This document shows, one piece after another, positions 5,196-5,268 of a DNA stretch of 5,268 bases. Under the pieces are notes generated by a model that had not been told where the DNA came from, searched no databases, and saw nothing but the letters and a program-made list of their open reading frames with translations. The DNA lies in assembly GCA_023413275.1 (NCBI GenBank), contig JAEZPX010000053.1:1-5268 (forward strand), written 5' to 3'. The stretch comes from Bacillota bacterium. Lineage in GTDB: Bacteria > Bacillota > Clostridia > Lachnospirales > Anaerotignaceae. Position 1 is the stretch's first letter. Every line of letters begins with the position of its first letter. Position numbers and translations under genes: made by a program.

Positions 5196-5224
5196 TTTTT
5201 GTTATTTTTTTTGCATAACAAAAA
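5196..5224. repeat. A+T-rich 10-bp inverted repeat upstream of the terminal promoter
   Basis: TTTTTGTTAT (5196-5205) and ATAACAAAAA (5215-5224) are perfect inverted repeats with a nine-base, T-rich spacer. The right arm and following A run lie 17 bp or so before a TTGACA box, where A/T tracts act as UP elements for strong promoters. It could instead be a weak terminator of something upstream, but I see no gene that needs one here. Confidence 0.4.
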
Positions 5225-5240
5225 AATCTGTAAAAACTTG

Positions 5241-5268
5241 TTGACAGGCTTTATAGGCCGTGTTATAT
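5241..5268 (+). promoter_or_regulatory. Consensus promoter running off the right edge
   Basis: A perfect TTGACA (5241-5246) is followed after 16-17 bp by TTATAT/TATAT at the last bases of the window. With the A-rich stretch upstream this resembles the strong promoters of stable-RNA operons. The transcribed gene lies outside the window; another tRNA or rRNA unit is a guess from the neighbouring tRNA. Confidence 0.65.

Overview
The window looks like chromosomal DNA of a low-GC Gram-positive bacterium of the Bacillota, most likely class Clostridia. This rests on its high A+T content, strong AGGAGG ribosome-binding sites, rho-independent terminators after nearly every gene, exported proteins with Gram-positive style signal peptides, a 'stalk' (copper amine oxidase N-terminal-like) domain protein, and a LysM cell-wall-binding module. 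The species cannot be named from this sequence.

Layout. (1) Bases 3-153 hold the broken end of a stalk-domain gene; three reading frames must be joined to recover one domain. (2) Bases 265-789 (+) encode a small exported stalk-domain protein whose C-terminal half is an 18-bp tandem repeat coding only T, D, K and A; two rho-independent terminators follow in tandem. (3) Bases about 880-1430 have no convincing gene but contain a good promoter (1147-1175), a perfect dyad over its -10 box (1160-1183) and several hairpins, giving the next gene a predicted leader of about 250 nt. (4) Bases 1431-3362 (+) encode an exported UshA/CD73-type 5'-nucleotidase with a C-terminal LysM domain. (5) A 15-bp hairpin serves as a shared terminator with the convergent gene at 3438-4304 (-), a ten-helix EamA/DMT-family transporter. 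(6) After a gene-free stretch, a strong promoter (4688-4716) leads into a tRNA-Thr(CGT) locus: first a truncated copy of the 5' 46 nt (4790-4835), then a hairpin, then an intact tRNA-Thr (4943-5015) with its own terminator. (7) The window ends on a consensus promoter (TTGACA at 5241) that must drive something beyond the edge.

How the parts relate. The two plus-strand proteins are both exported. The nucleotidase probably releases nucleosides and phosphate from extracellular nucleotides while held at the wall by LysM. The stalk protein has no visible enzymatic domain. The transporter has its own promoter and terminator and an unknown substrate, and nothing links it functionally to the nucleotidase except position.

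I did not find a multi-gene undescribed system. The observations most worth checking are the half-tRNA upstream of an apparently promoterless intact tRNA, the promoter/operator-like dyad and long leader of the nucleotidase, the near-perfect 18-bp repeat array in the stalk protein, and the stalk-domain gene that needs two single-base corrections to read through.
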